Of a stretch of DNA of 64,000 bases, positions 62,219 through 64,000 are shown in pieces (positions within the stretch are counted from its first letter, which is position 1; each line of letters starts with the position of its first letter). Both the position numbers and the translations under genes were made by a program. A model generated the notes under the pieces. That model did not search any database and was not told the origin of the DNA. It saw nothing but the letters and a program-made list of their open reading frames with translations. This DNA is from CBDAUN01 sp965200645 (GTDB lineage Bacteria; Pseudomonadota; Gammaproteobacteria; Arenicellales; JAJDZL01): NCBI GenBank assembly GCA_965200645.1, contig CBDAUN010000002.1:186001-250000 (forward strand), written 5' to 3'.

Positions 62219-64000
62219 TCAAACTCCAAAATGGGTTGGTCCGCGGCCAAACTATCACCTGCAGAAGCTAAAACTTTGACAACCACTCCATCACGTTGTG
62301 CCCGTAATACATTTTGCATTTTCATCGCCTCGACAACCGCCACTGTTTCTCCAGATTTTACCGACTGACCTTCAGTAATATGCAGTTCGACTAGTAATCC
62401 TGGCATTGGCGAAGTCATTAGTGGCGAATTCGCCATTGACTCTTGTTCGATCATGTGTTCATTAAACTTAGCGGCTTGAGGTGTAAATACCTTTACTAAT
62501 GACCGATAGCCGCAGTAGTCAATTTGATAAACGATTCCGAGCCGTTTAACCTGCATTATGATTGAGTCGTCTGAAATAGTTGCTTCAAAAATCCGCTTAC
62601 CCGGGTGCCAAGAGTGATTGACCACGTGAGTGGTATCACCTATTTGAATGGAGTGGCCACAAGCCACTCGCTCTATGCTGACTTGGTGCTGTTCCGAATC
62701 AATCAACGCCATCCAATCCGTTGCTACAGGCCACGGCCGCTTTCGCATCTGACCCTCAATGGTTGATGCTCTTTCCTCATAGGAACAGTGAAGTATGGCG
62801 GCAGCCAAAACAGTATGTTCCAATACCTTTTCAGGTCGAGGTGCCGTTTCCCAGTCGTATCCTTCTGGGTACTCTCGTTCAATGAATAATGTCGTCATCT
62901 GCCCATCAAGAACCGCTGGGTTCTGGGCTAAGGATTGGAGAAATGGGATATTGCTTGTCACTCCGGAAATTTGATAATTTGCCAGTGCATAAGCCATGTG
63001 CTCAAATGCACTTTTTCTGGTCTCTCCGAAGGTGATTAGTTTGGCAATGATGGGGTCATAGTGAATTGATATTTCAGCACCTTCATAGACACCTGTGTCG
63101 ACTCGAATATTGTCGGTGCTCTCTGGTGGGGCGTAACGAGTGAGTCGTCCTGTCGATGGTAAAAAATTACGGGCTGCATCCTCAGCATAGATGCGCGATT
63201 CAACCGACCACCCATTTACTTGAATGTCTGCTTGACTGAGACTGAGCATTTCACCGGCGGCAATTCGAATCATCCATTCCACAAGATCCAGTCCAGTAGT
63301 CATTTCCGTTACTGGATGTTCGACCTGAAGACGGGTGTTCATTTCAAGAAAGTAAAAATCTTGATTTCTATCTACGACAAACTCAACTGTGCCAGCCGAA
63401 ACGTAGTCGACAGCCTTGGCCAGTAAAACTGCCTGATCGGCGATTCGCTTCCGGGTTGATGAATCAAGAAAAGGTGAGGGTGCTTCCTCAATCACCTTTT
63501 GATGTCGCCGCTGAAGTGAGCATTCTCTTTCACCAAGGTGAATGCAGTGTCCGTGGGTGTCGGCAAGAACTTGAATTTCAATGTGACGGGGATCTTCAAT
63601 GAATTTCTCAACAAAAACTCGATCGTCACCAAAATGCGTTTTTGCTTCACTTCTGGACCTTTCAAAACCTTCCGCGCATTGTTCATCATCATATGCGAGG
63701 CGCATCCCCTTGCCACCACCGGCTGCCGTTGGCTTTAGCATGACCGGATATCCAATTTTTTGGGCAAGTTCAATTGCGTGGCTACCGTCGCGTATCACAT
63801 CGTCATATCCGGGAATCACATTGACACCCGCATCGCGTGCAAGTTTTTTGGAGGTAATCTTGTCTCCCATCAATGTTATTGCCTCGGCACCGGGGCCGAT
63901 GAAGGCAATATTAGCGTCAGTCAGTGCCTGGCAAAACTTAGTGTCTTCAGAAAGAAATCCATAACCTGGGTGCACTGCCTCGGCGCCGGTTTCCCGACAG
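62215..64000 (-). CDS. acyl-CoA carboxylase alpha subunit, biotin carboxylase plus biotin carrier (5' end outside)
   Basis: The gene runs off the right edge; about 595 codons are visible and the missing N-terminus should be roughly 70 residues. Biotin carboxylase motifs: VHPGYGFLSE, GGGKGMRLAYD, RECSLQRRHQKVIEEAP and EMNTRLQVEHPVTE; near the C-terminus the biotinyl lysine lies in VEAMKMQNVL. The pairing with methylmalonyl-CoA epimerase favours propionyl-CoA carboxylase (PccA) over 3-methylcrotonyl- or acetyl-CoA carboxylase. No beta subunit gene is inside the window. Confidence 0.88.
   Translation of the reverse strand, partial: CRETGAEAVHPGYGFLSEDTKFCQALTDANIAFIGPGAEAITLMGDKITSKKLARDAGVNVIPGYDDVIRDGSHAIELAQKIGYPVMLKPTAAGGGKGMRLAYDDEQCAEGFERSRSEAKTHFGDDRVFVEKFIEDPRHIEIQVLADTHGHCIHLGERECSLQRRHQKVIEEAPSPFLDSSTRKRIADQAVLLAKAVDYVSAGTVEFVVDRNQDFYFLEMNTRLQVEHPVTEMTTGLDLVEWMIRIAAGEMLSLSQADIQVNGWSVESRIYAEDAARNFLPSTGRLTRYAPPESTDNIRVDTGVYEGAEISIHYDPIIAKLITFGETRKSAFEHMAYALANYQISGVTSNIPFLQSLAQNPAVLDGQMTTLFIEREYPEGYDWETAPRPEKVLEHTVLAAAILHCSYEERASTIEGQMRKRPWPVATDWMALIDSEQHQVSIERVACGHSIQIGDTTHVVNHSWHPGKRIFEATISDDSIIMQVKRLGIVYQIDYCGYRSLVKVFTPQAAKFNEHMIEQESMANSPLMTSPMPGLLVELHITEGQSVKSGETVAVVEAMKMQNVLRAQRDGVVVKVLASAGDSLAADQPILEFE

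Overview
The window looks like a chromosomal stretch of an uncultured-type, probably marine gammaproteobacterium of moderate GC content (I judge it mid-40s percent by eye). The evidence is gene order and gene content: the block suhB - trmJ - iscA - ndk - rlmN - hisS - yfgM - bamB - der - (xseA) - guaB - guaA is the classical gammaproteobacterial order, mutS sits next to fdxA as in pseudomonads, guaA and tadA would be neighbours without an insertion, and fabA-fabB, dnaX-ybaB-recR with the SRP RNA, and bamB are all of gammaproteobacterial type.

Layout. 0-4.3 kb (minus strand): end of a hydratase gene, fdxA, mutS, suhB. 4.6-21.0 kb (mostly plus): aldehyde dehydrogenase, trmJ, a DUF3750 protein, a small exported protein, a lone iscA, mtaB, ndk, rlmN, hisS, yfgM, bamB, der, xseA (minus), guaB, guaA. 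Compared with the usual order, the isc operon is reduced to iscA, and rodZ/ispG are missing between rlmN and hisS. 21.0-26.6 kb: a small decayed genomic island inserted exactly in the last codons of guaA. The guaA end (T-I-E-W-E-stop) is repeated at the far edge, giving attL and attR. It carries two intact toxin-antitoxin pairs plus wreckage of two transposases, a ParE toxin, a DUF6933 gene, a membrane protein and a uracil-DNA glycosylase. 26.7-28.5 kb: an exonuclease-BRCT gene, tadA and tRNA-Ser(CGA). 28.5-31.2 kb: a cytochrome c, a CobS-like membrane protein that has lost its catalytic motifs, remnants of a PD-(D/E)XK protein and of a serine recombinase, then tRNA-Ser(GGA) and tRNA-Pro(CGG) on the minus strand. 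31.2-35.1 kb: ispB, recR, ybaB, dnaX and the 4.5S RNA. 35.4-45.3 kb: nucleotide-sugar epimerase, M23 peptidase, htpG, thioredoxin-like protein, nadC, an acyl-CoA synthetase and clpB. 45.5-52.1 kb: formate-tetrahydrofolate ligase behind a structured leader with a terminator, a gamma-glutamyltransferase-family gene, a 2Fe-2S flavoreductase, mutM and folD. 52.5-57.6 kb: LOG-like protein, nudC, a LutC-like protein, fabA, fabB and heme A synthase. 57.6-64 kb: an acyl-CoA synthetase, a 1.5 kb decayed stretch, a FabD-like acyltransferase, methylmalonyl-CoA epimerase and the start-truncated alpha subunit of a biotin-dependent acyl-CoA carboxylase.

How the genes work together. Most are housekeeping: mismatch and oxidative DNA repair (mutS, mutM, recR), DNA replication (dnaX), tRNA and rRNA modification (trmJ, mtaB, rlmN, tadA), outer-membrane assembly (bamB, yfgM), GMP synthesis (guaB, guaA), protein quality control (htpG, clpB), unsaturated fatty acid synthesis (fabA, fabB), one-carbon folate chemistry (fhs, folD) and propionyl-CoA type metabolism (carboxylase, epimerase). 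The least ordinary parts are the guaA-borne island, the inactive-looking CobS homologue, the region between two facing tRNA-Ser genes, and the leaders of fhs and clpB. No CRISPR array, rRNA operon or intact prophage is seen.
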